Program-made: the position numbers and the translations under genes | In this document: positions 13,601-25,215 of the stretch, piece by piece | Layout: each line of letters starts with the position of its first letter | Position numbering within the stretch: the first letter of the stretch is position 1 | From: Monosporascus cannonballus | Taxonomy: Eukaryota > Ascomycota > Sordariomycetes > Xylariales | NCBI GenBank assembly: GCA_004154925.1 | Contig: QJNS01000361.1 | Location: 1 to 58,557, forward strand | Reading direction: 5' to 3' | Length of the DNA: 58,557 nt | Notes under the pieces: generated by a model | What the model saw: only the letters and a program-made list of their open reading frames with translations | What the model was told of the DNA's origin: nothing | Database searches by the model: none

Positions 13601-15290
13601 ATTTAAAATCAGATATAAATCTATTCGTTATAACTTAATATAACTTTAATTAAAAGTATTCATTATAATTAAAACTAAAATTTTATTCAAAATGCTTTAA
13701 AATATAAAGTTAAAGCTTAAATACTTAAGGTCAAAATAATTATACACATAATCGAAAAATATAAAAAGTTTAAACGACTCTAGTTTTTTTTAAAAAAACC
13801 GTGTTTTTAAGATTATTCTAATAATTAAAAAACAAGGTATGTTATTAAAATATAAGGTTCTTTATAATTAAAAAAATTAATATACTATTATCAAAGCTTT
13901 TTAAAGAAGAATATTACTTTAAACGAAATTCTGTAAATAAAAAATTAGAAAAAAGATATTAAAATAAAAATATAATAGTTTTCAATTGTAAAATCAAAAC
14001 AATTATTTTATTAAAGATAATAAAATAATAGTTTAATTTCTCTTACTATAAAGAAAACTAAATTTTATATATAATTTTTGAAATATATATTTATTTGATT
14101 TTATATTATAATAAAAACATTTTAATAATATAGTTCAAACTAATAATTATTTACTATTTTATATAACGTCGAAGTTTAATATATTTTACGTAATATATTT
14201 ATATTTTAAAATTATATCGAATTTATCATAATTCTTGCACATTCGTTTTAATTATACTTTTGAAATTTGAATAAAGTAATAGTTATTTTAATTAATACAA
14301 GTTTTATATTATCTGTAATGCTGTTATAATCTTTTAATTATATATTTTGCTTTCAGTATTTGTTCATTTATATATTTATTTTTTATACGTATTCGAAGAG
14401 TGTTATAATTTAATATTGATAATAATATAATAATTTGCTAATGTAGGTGATTTTTCAATATTTGTAATGTATTATAATACTATTAAACCCTATTTCAGAC
14501 TGAGGTGGCAATTTGTAAATAAATCGTTAATATAAAGTTAATGTTTTTAAATTGTAAATTATTCAATACTACTATTAATATAAAGTAGTTCTAATAATAT
14601 TATAAAATTGCAGTTATTTTCAAATTCTTTTACCATATTAATAATTAACAACTTAGCTTGATTGAAACTCTATAAACTTTGCAATTTTTAAATATTAAAA
14701 TATTATAAAAGTTACAAACTTGTTTAATAAGAATTACACTTTATTTTCTAGAATTTATTCTATATAAAATTTTTATAACGGAATTTTCTTTTTACATAGT
14801 TTTTAAAATTATATATTTTATTTAATATAGTAATTCAAAATATACTGTTGAAACTACGAAAACAAATTCATAATAGTGTTTGTTTTCAAGGTATTAAATT
14901 ATTTTCTTTCGTTTAAAAATCTTCTATAAAGGCTAATTTTTTAAAAAAAAAATTAAATATATTAAATTAACATATCATTTTACTCTTCAATGTTTTAAAT
15001 AATTTTTAAATTATTATAACAATTAAGCTTATTATATTCAGTTTTAAAATTTATAATCTTTAAAATTTAATAATATTTTAATTTAAACTATTGCGTTAAA
15101 TAAGTTTTTCTTTTCGTTATTAATTTGTTTATCATTCGAATATAACCGATTATTATCGTAAGCTCTTTTGCTGATATTTATAGCTTTTTACAATTAGTTT
15201 TAAAAATAATTCTTTTTTATTAAGTTTTAAATATTCTGCTTGAGAAAATATATTTAATTTTAAAATTTCTATATTTTTTATACCTAACAT

Positions 15291-16135
15291 TACAGCTCCC
15301 GGTCTCTTCTAGAAGTTCCTGCGAGTTCCCTCTTTCCCGCCATCGTAAGAGTGCAGTGTGACAATTATTTTATCCACGCCCTGGCAGTAGTTGGACTGGT
15401 CTTGGCACACCTAACGCTAAAGTCCGCGCTAAGCCGGCCCCATGAAGAAAAGTCCTGTAGGGTGCTTTCTTTGCCTTGCTTCATGCTCAGTACTGATCGA
15501 GGCTGAGAACCCAACCTGCCCCTTGCTTGCGTTTGTTGAGGTGTTGATGCCTCGAACCCGACTCCAGATGCAGAAGCGTCGCCGGTCGTATATTGGTCTG
15601 GTAAGAGTGTTCCTTGAGGGGCTCTTCATCGCTTTCACTCCCATTCGAGCGGGATCGTGTTGTATATAATGGACTAGACCCGTGAATTTGTTCGGCTTCT
15701 GACCATAGTACTTTAGCGCCCTTTAGGATCTGAAGAACAGCAAGTTATTCAATCAATTATGATGGTACAAGAACGTATTATTCCTGTGACCTGTTTTTCT
15801 TTGGGTGTCATTTGAATATATTCCAGCTCCTAGGTAAGCAATTGCATAGGCGATTCAACCATCATAGGTGGAGTCTGATAACCTACTCCCCTGGGGGGGT
15901 AGGTGACAAATCGCTTATGCGGGCAGTATGTTCTGCCCTCTACCGAGGGGATGTCAACCCCTAGGCAGATATGAATCGACTAGTGCGGGTTACTAGCCTC
16001 AGCCAGTTTCTCAATATCAACAGCCCACGAGCCCACCGGAGCCCCCCAGAGCGTCACAGCGTGTGCGGGAACGATGCCTAGGCTGGTACTGGACTAGATC
16101 CCCTGCATACCAATACCACCACCTCCGCCTCCGCT
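15291..16135. other. intergenic, no gene seen
   Basis: This is the transition from the AT-rich block to gene space. Two overlapping short open frames (15,429-15,669) on opposite strands have no recognisable protein character. A short hairpin of C and G runs lies at about 15,881-15,902. Nothing else is supported. Confidence 0.6.
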
Positions 16136-17803
16136 CTATTCACCAGCTGGAGCTTCTTCGCCACCAGCTAGAGCCACCAGACCCGTCTCGTCGCCGTCCA
16201 GGATGAATGCTTGGATGAGCCAGTCGAGCATGTGGTCGGCCTCGAATTCGGGTGTGGGCTGGTTGAGGTATGCGTAGTCGGCGGCCGTGCGGGCCCCCGT
16301 GACGACGGCGTCGAGACAGATGCGCAGCAGCTCGCCGAGCCCCGGGCGTTCGGCCCGATCCACCGCCCGGCACCGCCGGATAGTCGTCCGCAGGTCCTCG
16401 GCGATGCTGCCGTCGATCAGGTGCGGGTGCGTGCGGCTCTGGATCGTGCGCAGCGCCGGTGGGCGCTGCTCAGCCCGCTCCCCGTCGTCGCCGTCGCCGT
16501 TGTTGCTGTCATCGACCGCGAGCTTCGGGATCTCCACGTCCTCGATCTCGTAGCCCCGGTGTCCGATGGCGAGCCAGAGCATCGCCTGTGCGGGTTTGGG
16601 GGTCCATCGTTAGCAAGCAGAACCTACTCTTCACAGCCTCTTCCTGGGTATCTTCCCGCTACTCACCCGCCCGATCTGGTCGATGTTATCTAAGTAACCG
16701 ACCCTGTCGCCGAACCTGCAGCTCAACAGTCAGCTAGAGTTACAACTCTTGTCGAGACCGCATCGGATCGGTAAGCTACGTACTCAGCTTCGGCAGGCAG
16801 CAAAGTCGCGTTACCGAAGTCGATTAACTATATATGTGCCCCCCATGTCAGCTCGCGAACAGATGTGCACGGGCTCGGTACTGTATACGGGAAGCGCCGT
16901 CTAACTTGCCTTGGTGATAGGGCTGAATCGGTGTTCCGGGTCCGTCTTATCCCACGACCCGACAACGGTGTTCTTGAGCGTGATGTCCTGGTGCGCGAGC
17001 GTGCTCGGTGCCCGCCCCCCCTGCATCTCCTCCCTAGCCGGCGGCGCGTCCGCGTCGGCACCCCGCGGATAAGCCATGCCGATTACGGCGCGTGTCACTA
17101 TGTGTTATCGCACAGACCGGGTCAGATATTCGAATACACACACATGCATGCCCGGCATGATCCCGATGCCTGCGGTGTTCGTTGTACAAGACAGAGCTCA
17201 GGGGGTAGGTGGTGGGCTCCTTCAAGCCTACTCACAGCACAGAAATACGCCCCAGAGTATGCGATTCGGGATGCGCCGGCCAGCGGCGATGAACCTGCCG
17301 AGTATGGTCTCCCAGTCGCCGTGCTCCTCGAGGTCCTCGACGAGGGTGCGGCGGGACAGCACGTGGGCCGCGGTCGGCCCCTCGCACAGCAGGCGCACGA
17401 TGTGCTCGGCGCCGCGCACGGCGGCCAGGTGCGCGGCCTCGTTGGCGATGGATGCGTCCGAGTCGGCGTCGAACGCGACCTTGACGATGACCTTGCGAGT
17501 GCGTCGGGTGGTGTTGGTTCGGCCGGCGTCCCCGTTTCCGTTACCGCTTCCGCCCTCGCCCGCGCCTTCGGTTAGAGTTTCGGTGTACGCGATCGCCGCC
17601 CCGTACGCGCCGCTGCCGATCTCACGCCCCCCCTTGAACCGGTGCCTGGTCGTGAAGTACTCGTGCACCTCTGCTAGCAGCCGCGCGTGTTCGTCGTATT
17701 CGGCGTCTGCTACGGATGACATGCTGTTGTTGCTGCTGCTTGACTCCAAAGATCTACGCGATGACGGCAGGCCTTGAAGATGACGCGTCGTTCGCCACGG
17801 CAT
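16136..17803 (-). CDS. protein-kinase-like protein
   Basis: Five exons join in phase to about 432 residues: 17803-17236, 17097-16910, 16827-16784, 16715-16667 and 16585-16136. The kinase signatures are present: glycine loop IGSGAYG (about residue 62), lysine in VIVKVAF (about 108), glutamate in ANEAAH (about 122), catalytic HQDITLKN (Asp about 227, Asn about 232) and DFG (about 255). The usual HRD is HQD, the stretch between the catalytic loop and DFG is about ten residues longer than normal, and no APE motif is visible. It is therefore a divergent fungal kinase or kinase-like fold, whose substrate cannot be guessed. The intron after the second exon starts GCAAGT, a GC-AG intron, and two exons are only 44 and 49 nt. 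The first in-frame ATG is at 17,803; an alternative start with good context is at 17,722 (405 residues). It is the gene closest to the AT-rich block, about 850 bp away. Confidence 0.8.
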
Positions 17804-19464
17804 TTTCTCAAGGAACAAACATATGAGCACCACCTCGTTGTTGAGGCCCAGCTGATGGGATTATGGCATATCCTACATGTCTTTGTGGCCGCGGCTCGTA
17901 GGGTGGCCGTCTTCAGCAGGCACTCGAGCCGCGGACAAAGGAGCGACGAGTCTTGGCGGCGCGGCCACGTTATACTTCGACTCAAAATGCGAGATTTAGC
18001 TATATGGTGTCATGTCAATGCATATATATGAAGCTCTGTTTACTAAAAATTGCTAGGCTCCCGGGTTTTGGGATGGTTTCACTTGTATCGTGGCATCTAC
18101 CTACCATGTTGGAGCGACCGACCCCTGACACGAGGTCGAGATGGATACGCCGCGAGCATTGGCGAAAAAACAAGATGTCAAAAGAGAAAAGAAAACTGAA
18201 ACGCCTGTCGCCACGGGTACAAACTCAACTTCATTTCATTCTGAGGCTGTACGATGTCGGTTCAACGTATCTTCACCTTTCAAAACAGAAACGTCACACA
18301 CCTCGAAAGGTTACCATTTCCCCGACCACATCGCCACGGCTGAGAAGACAAAGCTCCTACACATCTCCTTGAATCGGGTATCCCGAGACGCGCACAGCAG
18401 CACCGAGGCAAGCAGGGGAATCCCTCGTCCCCAGAAGCATAGAGCGAGATCACGTAGCACAGGAGGCTGGCCTCGTGCGACAGGACTTTCCCCCAATGCG
18501 CGGGGCTTAGACACCATCATCCCGGTCACATTCACGGGGCCTGTGACGCGGCTCTACATAGAGTGCGCCTTTCCTCGGGGTACTGCATACATTTACATAC
18601 ACTATATACACGCCAAACCTGTGATTCCGACGCATCGCGGTCGGCGATGTCGTCAGACCGCCTGCTCGGGAATCGATAGAGGCTCCCGCTACTGCCGATG
18701 TCGTGATTCATGACGGATGCAGGCCTTCTTCCGCAGGGCAGCTGTGGGCTAGATGACCGGGGATCCTCTATAACCTAGGCTGCCCGAAGTAGCCCTTCCT
18801 TCCTTGTAACGCCCGAGCTCCTTGCGATGGTGCCCTCCAAATGATACGTAAATCAAATTTCCGGACCGCATCCACGAAACGACTCCGATCGTGGCGCGTC
18901 TTAGGCCTTCCAATGCCCCGTACTCCTAATCCCTCGTATCCTCCTTTCTCGTTGCCAGCGCCTTTCGTGAAAGCTCTGCATCTCGCCCGTACATTACGAT
19001 TATTGATAAGACATGGCACATAGCCCTTGAAGCGCATGGTACAGTTCCTAGTTAGGAGTTGCTGCGAGATGTCTACATGTCTTGGAAGACATCGGATTCG
19101 CGACTCCCGGTCCAAAAGCGGTTTCCGCTTCGTTGCCACTAAGAGATTCGAGTGAATAATATGCCAATCAGGCAAGCTGTGGGGCGGTCTAAGAAACAGT
19201 CGACGGGCCATCGAAGTGCTAACCATCTCGTAAAACCTAATCTGGGTCGACGAAACTCAACGACGGACTTTAGCCCCGCATTCGGAGCCCAGGCAATTTG
19301 TTGAGTTCCAAGATAACTCGTATATGGGTCATCGATAGCGCTAGTTGAAACTGATATAGTGGGTTGACTTCAGAAGTTCTGGTCGCCCAAAGACGTGACG
19401 AATAGAAGAACGGTTGCATTGATGTCGTTCGACATCGTTCGTAGTTCAGGACTTGCAACCTGTA
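17804..19464. other. intergenic, no gene seen
   Basis: Several open frames of 60-190 codons occur here, for example 18,141-18,713 plus and 18,768-19,226 minus. They overlap on both strands and show no domain-like composition or plausible splice partners. I see no RNA gene or repeat. Confidence 0.55.
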
Positions 19465-20891
19465 TCATTCGATGAGCGGCTTCTTCTGCCCTCCAACCAT
19501 GCACAAGCCTAGTGTGGCTAGGGCGTTTGGGTCGTTGGCGAGCACGATATTCCTTGCCGGAAGCATTGGGTTGTGAGGGTCGATGGAAGAGGCGTCTTTC
19601 GCTGCCTGCTCGATGGCATCCATCTCTTCCTTGCAGGCCTGGTGGTCCATGGGACAGATGACGATGGGTTGTCGAAGAGTGATGTCGCGGGCCGAGGTTA
19701 GATGTGCCTAGAGCGACGTTGCGTTAGCCATATGGCGCGGGGACCGTACGCTTAGATTACCAATTGGAAATACCTTAATGCTGAGGAAGAACTCGATCTT
19801 GTAGAGAGTAGATGTGGTGGTGAATGATGTGACGGCATAGTTTGGAAAAGCCGGCGGCGCCCTTCGAACAATGCCGTTTGAGTCTCTCGGGTCTTTATGC
19901 GGGAAAACGACGCCCATATTGGTAACATAGCCGGCCTCGGGCAATTTTATGTTAACCGCTTGCACCTGCTTATGCAGCCTGTTGACCTTCTTGGTCGGTT
20001 CGTCGCCCTCAGGATTGTATGTGATCTCCTCCTCGATCGCCAATGTCAGCTTGTTTATCGTGACCTTCCTGGCCTTGGCCATCCAATCCAGATTGGGCGC
20101 CAGCTTGATGTATACCGTTATCGGGTCCGTAGGTCCGTAGCTCCATCTCGGTAGCGAGATCCCCAGCGTAACTATGCTATCGACGGTCGCTACCTTCGTC
20201 TCCGGTCGGTTGTACATTCCGAAAGTCGATAAGGTGTCGTACCTCTGCAATGGCACAGGGAATGCGACCTTCTTCGCCCATTGTCCCTGTTGTACGGTGA
20301 CCACTAATTCGTAGTACGTCTCGGCCGTCCTGCTGGGAAGTTGTAGCGAAGCGGGAGGTATCCTCCTGTTTGTCTCCTCGCCTCCTCGCCCAAAGGGAAT
20401 GAATAATACGAACGGCAAGTCCATAGCCATGACGCTCTCGGCCTCCCTTCCCGTAGCGCATCGATATAGTAGAAGCTCTTTGCCGACAACATCGGTTGCA
20501 TCGCGTCGCGGTGTTCCAAGATGGCGCTTAGCCACACTCTCGGCGGCGGGGTGGATTGTTTCCCTTCTCTGGAGACATATTCGCACAAGGGATATTGCGA
20601 CGGGGGCGGTATAGCCTTGTTCCGGTCTAATCTCGACTTTGCCCTCGATGCGCGGCTACGTATACAGAGTCAGTCGAGGGCGATACCGAAGAGGCATCGT
20701 GAAGCCATGGATCTAGGCTCCCGGCACACTCCGGATGGGACGGAGCGGGAGCCTGGCTATGTATATTATATATGAAGAGGGAAACCGGCAGGCAAACTCA
20801 CAAGCGTCGCTGATATGCCGGGATATCCGACCAAGAAGCTACTATTCGGTGGGCCGGAGACCCGTACAGAGGCGGACACTTTGTCCGCCAT
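19465..20891 (-). CDS. arrestin-like domain protein
   Basis: Three exons join in phase: 20891-20802, 20655-19774 and 19707-19465, giving 404 residues. The short first exon (MADKVSASVRVSG...GYPGISATL) continues into PRIEGKVEIRP, the opening strands of an arrestin N-terminal domain. A C-terminal arrestin-like domain follows (about residues 140-290, including VTLGISLPRWSYGPTDPITV). Fungal arrestin-like proteins usually act as adaptors that link membrane transporters or receptors to HECT ubiquitin ligases. This one has no visible PPxY motif, so ligase recruitment, if any, would need another contact. The last exon carries a Cys-containing tail ending in KKPLIE. Both introns have good GT-AG ends, and the second contains GCTAAC. 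The start is supported because an upstream exon completes the domain; the large exon alone has no ATG at its head. Confidence 0.85.
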
Positions 20892-23458
20892 TTCCGTGGT
20901 TCACACGTGGCTCCTCAAGCCTGCCGACCGACTTCAGAGTGGCGGGAATGCTCGGGGAGCTACTCGAATCTGCTCAACTAGTTGCCGCCCGGGTTACTGA
21001 AGAATTTGGACAGAACCGGGCATGGATGAGCCTATTTGCCGGTGGGTTGCGCATCGGTGGTGCCTTGTCGCGAGTTGAGGATGCGGTGGTGGCCTGGGAG
21101 TCTGCTTTGTCGCTTGAGGGTATTACATTGGGGGTTTATTTAATTATTCCGACTTTACGCGATGGGAGACGCTTCGATGCCTGATTGCAGTGATTCGGTG
21201 AGTAATGAGGGCGCTGAGACTTGACGGAATGGTGATTCACGTTGGGAAATAGACTTTGATGGGATTAATGATCGAGGCGATGGAGAGTTGCGAGGTGTGA
21301 TAGGTAAGTAAGCAAGCAGCTTTTGCTCGGTTGGTAAGACGGCCGGGCAGACAAGTAGTGTGAGTAAGGTTGCGTTTCGCTACAGTCGCTGTGTGGTTAT
21401 GGGCCGGTATCTGTGTGCGTACATGTATGTATGGACGGATGTGCTGTAGGTGTCAGTACCCAAACCCTATGCAGTGATTGATTGATTGTTCTTTGGTGAT
21501 GCGTTATGTCTGTGCAATGATACGTCGCGAAGTCGTTACCAGACAATCCCGTAGTGTTATGGATCCCTGTTGTTCCACTCCGCAGGCCTAGGGTTTTAGC
21601 CAACCGCCACCTATTAGTAACTATGTATTTAGTGGGTTCGCTCTTATACACTTGGGTCGCTCCTGTGCTGACAGCTCTATAGAAGTGCAATGGGAGGAGA
21701 GGCAGGATCAGAGGAAGGAATTTTGCCTATTGGCAGAGGGGGTGCTGGTTAATGTCGGCTCCGCCTGTAGCTTCTCCCCTTATTGTCCGGGTAACTACCG
21801 TACGTAGTATACTTTTGCTGTCACTAATAAGTTGCGAAAGAGTTGATAACAGGCGCCGGAAAACGACGACGAGGTTGTTGGCTGTGTAGCCGCCGATCTT
21901 GTACCCGGAAGAGTTGCCCTTGAACTGTGGGGCTGGAGAGGATCTGCATGCAGCAAGTTGTACCTTGAAGGTGCATAGGCGCTCCGTGAAGTCGGTCTAA
22001 CAATGTAGATTCCAACCTCGTGGGTCATATTCATCCTTGAGGAACACGATTGCGTTGTGACAACAATGCAAACGTGTCTAGTCATACCGTTAGAGAGAGA
22101 ACTTCTAAGACCTGATGCTGTAAAACCTGCGAGCTACATACGGGTAGCCTAGAACACGTACGCAATTGATTATGTCGAGTCGGCTCAAAGAATCTCAATT
22201 CTGGACTGGACCCGTAAAGTATTGAGTGAGGTATTATGGAAGGGTTGACTTCCAGAGTCGACCTCCATTGTCAAAGCCTCTTTTCAGCCTAAATCTATAA
22301 ACCCTACGGAGAATTGAAAGGTTTTTAGCTTCTGTCCAGAATCCAATCCCTCTTTGTGTAGCTGTATTGTTTCTATGATTGCCTACGCGTGCCTTTATCT
22401 AACATGCCAAAGGTGCATCTACGGTGTCACCGAACTCTCCCGGTCTGAAGACGGGGATTATCAGCTCGAAGGGAGAAAGAAGTCCTGGATCTAGGACTTT
22501 GGGCGGCCGCCGCAGCCCGCAGGGTATCATTCATGAACCCCAAACACACCTGCATGACCCGGAGGTGGAGAAACATGCGCATCGACACATAGGCAACAAA
22601 TGCAACTATACTTTATGCGGTGTTTTAGTTTGATACTTCGAGCATAATATACGTATTTGGAATATGTTGACAGCCAGACCTACACAGGTCGTTTAGAATA
22701 AATTTACAACAATTGCCCTACTGTTGATGTAGAGCCCACTGTCACGCAACTGTCACCATCTTAGAGGACAGCTGGCCAGCACCTGCTTCACTTTTGCGAG
22801 AAGTCTTGGGCGCCTTAGAGGCATTGACTCGATTAACAAAGGACGATAGAAACGCAACTCCCAAGTATCCAGACCAACAGCCCCCCTTTGGATAGACAAG
22901 GATGTCATAATCGTCCCAGGGCTTATGTGTTTATGCTAGGGGGGGGCCACCACGCCTCATTCTCGCTAGGGTACAGTAGTCGTCATTCATGTACATAGTA
23001 GGTGAGAAACACTTTGAGCTGTCGTGCCATAAGCCCCTCATCCTCTCTAAACCATAATAATGCACAATATCTCCCGTACATAACGATGAAGGTATGTTGG
23101 AGAAAAGAATAAAGCACATTATAAGCGATGCGCTGGGCGCTGCGTTCTGTACTTACGTAAGTGCGATTGGAGATGAGACTCGCTTTCAGAGAGCATGGCC
23201 TAGTATCGACAAGCTCAGCCCCACTCTTACGGGCACCTATCTTCAGCCCTGTCCGCCCCACTACACCCAAAGTTCCAGCTAAGTAGGCATGACTCCACTA
23301 ACACGTTTACCTCTAACGTCAGAATTTATCCGTCGCGCCCTACACTGCCTCCCCTAGGAGCAAACGTCTCACCAAGCCAGCTTTCACCTAAGGGCTACCA
23401 TAACAAGGGATGAGGTTCGATTTGTGACAGTTTGACACTTAGCAGAGCACAGGACCCG
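20892..23458. other. intergenic, no gene seen
   Basis: This 2.6-kb stretch lies between the arrestin-like gene and the cyclophilin gene, which point away from each other, so it holds both promoters. Open frames are short and unconvincing on both strands. No repeat or RNA gene is recognised. Confidence 0.55.
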
Positions 23459-24026
23459 ATGTCTGTCACGCTGCACACAAATAAGGGCGATCTCAAGATC
23501 GAGGTCTTTTGCGAAAGCGTGCCCAAGACTGCCGAAGTACGATAACTCCTCTCGGGTTTTGCCTGCAGCAATCGAACTCCGACACTAACGATACCTCCCA
23601 TAGAACTTCCTCGCCCTCTGCGCGTCCGAGTACTACAGCCTCTCGCCCTTCCACCGCCTGATCCCGAACTTCATGGTCCAGGGCGGCGCGCCCGCCAACC
23701 CGACCCCGGAGAATCCGAAGGGCGGCCAGTCGATATGGGGCGGTCCCTTCGAGGACGAGATCCGGCCCACGCTGAAGCATAACGCGCGGGGCATCGTGTC
23801 CATGGCGAACAAGGGCCCCGGGACCAACAGCTCGCAGTTCTTCATCCTCTTCGACAAGGCGCCTCACCTGGATGGTATGAACACCGTGTTCGGGAAGCTC
23901 ATCGGGGACGAGAGCCTTGCCACCCTGGCGAAGATAGAGGCGGTCGAGATCGACAAGAAGAACAGGCCTAAGGAGAAGATTGTTATCGAGAAGGTTACTA
24001 TCCATGCCAATCCTTCCGCCGGTTGA
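23459..24026 (+). CDS. cyp10: cyclophilin, PPIL3/CYP10 type
   Basis: Two exons, 23459-23536 and 23604-24026, with a 67-bp GT-AG intron, give a 166-residue single-domain cyclophilin. It catalyses peptidyl-prolyl cis-trans isomerisation; the PPIL3 subfamily is associated with spliceosomes. Visible hallmarks are the opening MSVTLHTNKGDLKIEVF, the catalytic FHRLIPNFMVQGG, and SMANKGPGTNSSQFFI. The short length and the absence of extra domains match PPIL3 (about 160 residues). The position of the cyclosporin-contacting tryptophan of cyclophilin A is occupied by histidine (APHLDG), so reduced cyclosporin binding would be expected. The ATG follows directly after a clear upstream region and gives the standard family N-terminus. 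Confidence 0.93.
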
Positions 24027-25215
24027 ATCACCACGCCACCACCAGGCGCCGTGCAATGCAAGTGCTACTTAGGGACCCGGACAGATGGATGGGAGTAGCC
24101 CCATCAAAATTCACCATTGGTATTCGTGAAGGTTAGGCGAATCAACCTGATCGTCTGGCACCTTACGGCGACATCACAGCCTCCGCTATTGTCGCGCCTC
24201 GCCTCCAATGGGCGCGCTGCGAGATGTCCACGCCTACGCAGGCAGACAATCAGCTAGTGATATGCCACGCTGTCGCTCCACGCTTGGGAATATTTACTTC
24301 GTGGTATGGTAGGCGAGAAATGCCCACCAAAGCTGCCTTGACAATGTACGAAGATGCAAACATCGCATCACTAGGATGGCGGCCACCCGTCACCTCGAAG
24401 ACTCCACAGTGTGGGACTGTGAAACAACCCTCGTGTCTACGTAAAGAGAATTATCGTCCTATGAGTGGAAGTTCCGCGACAACTATACTGCGATGTCCTG
24501 TCCAACTGAGCGCAAACGGACTAGGAAGTAGCGTCAGCCATTTACATTGTCCGTAATGCATCTCGCTATCACATGAGGACTCACCTTGAGAAGGCGCTCG
24601 CGTACTGGCTGCCATGTCTGATTGACTATCTAGATTAATTCTTTCCCCTATCGCTTTACGGGGTTCATATACGCAAGCACTCAAAAGGCCTCTATCATCA
24701 GTATGACCCCTAACATTTGTGCCATCATCAAGCCATTCGACCCTGTGCTATAATGTTGAGTGCATGACACCAGAATTTCTTATCCTTTTACTTTCAACTC
24801 GGATACTGTTGAGAGGTGAGAATACTTGCCATCATGGTGCATCCGTGCGTGTATGTCTGTTGAAGCAGCTCAGGCTAATTGGGCAAAGAGCCTCGAATTG
24901 AGGCTTGAGAGTTACCGGGAAGGGGACACGCATCATTCAGCGCTCTCCCTGTGTTTACCTGAAGTATGCAATTTTAAAATTCCCACGCGTTCATTGCCAA
25001 CTTTCAGCCAATGCCTCAGTAACACCTCGCTGTCGATTCTCCTGCAGCCGGGGAGCTGGAGACGCCGCCCTCCCAATCCCGTTTGATTCGGCAATTTACG
25101 CATCCCCTTTATACCTTGGCATCTTCCCTTGTCTCGCGAGCGGCGCCCTGTTCAAGATCCAACATCACCTGATACCTGGTGTGCTGAATGACTTTCATCG
25201 CGACTTCTCTTCATC
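24027..25215. other. intergenic, no gene seen
   Basis: It separates the cyclophilin gene from the DUF7918-like gene, both on the plus strand, and must hold the terminator of one and the promoter of the other. Open frames of up to 173 codons occur (for example 24,905-25,426) but run into the next gene in the wrong frame and look random. Confidence 0.55.

Larger units (their letters stand above)
1..15290. repeat. AT-rich, RIP-like gene desert
   Basis: The block is overwhelmingly A and T, with TpA steps everywhere and stop codons in all frames, so no open frame reaches 100 codons. Such blocks in filamentous ascomycetes are normally transposons mutated by repeat-induced point mutation (C to T, mainly in CpA). 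One decayed Tc1/mariner copy can still be read inside it (7,225-8,613). A few short GC-richer islands survive at about 905-1,110, 2,085-2,290, 2,925-3,050 and 9,489-10,602. The right edge is abrupt: within a few tens of bases near 15,290 composition changes to balanced sequence. I could not assign the rest of the block to particular element families. It could be pericentromeric, subtelomeric or an interstitial repeat island; the sequence does not decide. Confidence 0.85.

Noticed and set aside
15881..15902. Short C/G hairpin as a terminator or regulatory site
   Set aside because: No gene ends nearby on either strand in a suitable position, and such hairpins are not eukaryotic terminators.
16211..16693. 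160-codon plus-strand frame
   Set aside because: Antisense to kinase exons; Arg/Ser-rich shadow of GC-rich coding sequence.
18141..18713. 190-codon plus-strand frame starting with ATG
   Set aside because: Composition looks random, with no recognisable domain and no splice partners; overlaps other random frames on both strands.
23493..24056. 187-codon minus-strand frame
   Set aside because: Antisense to the cyclophilin exon.
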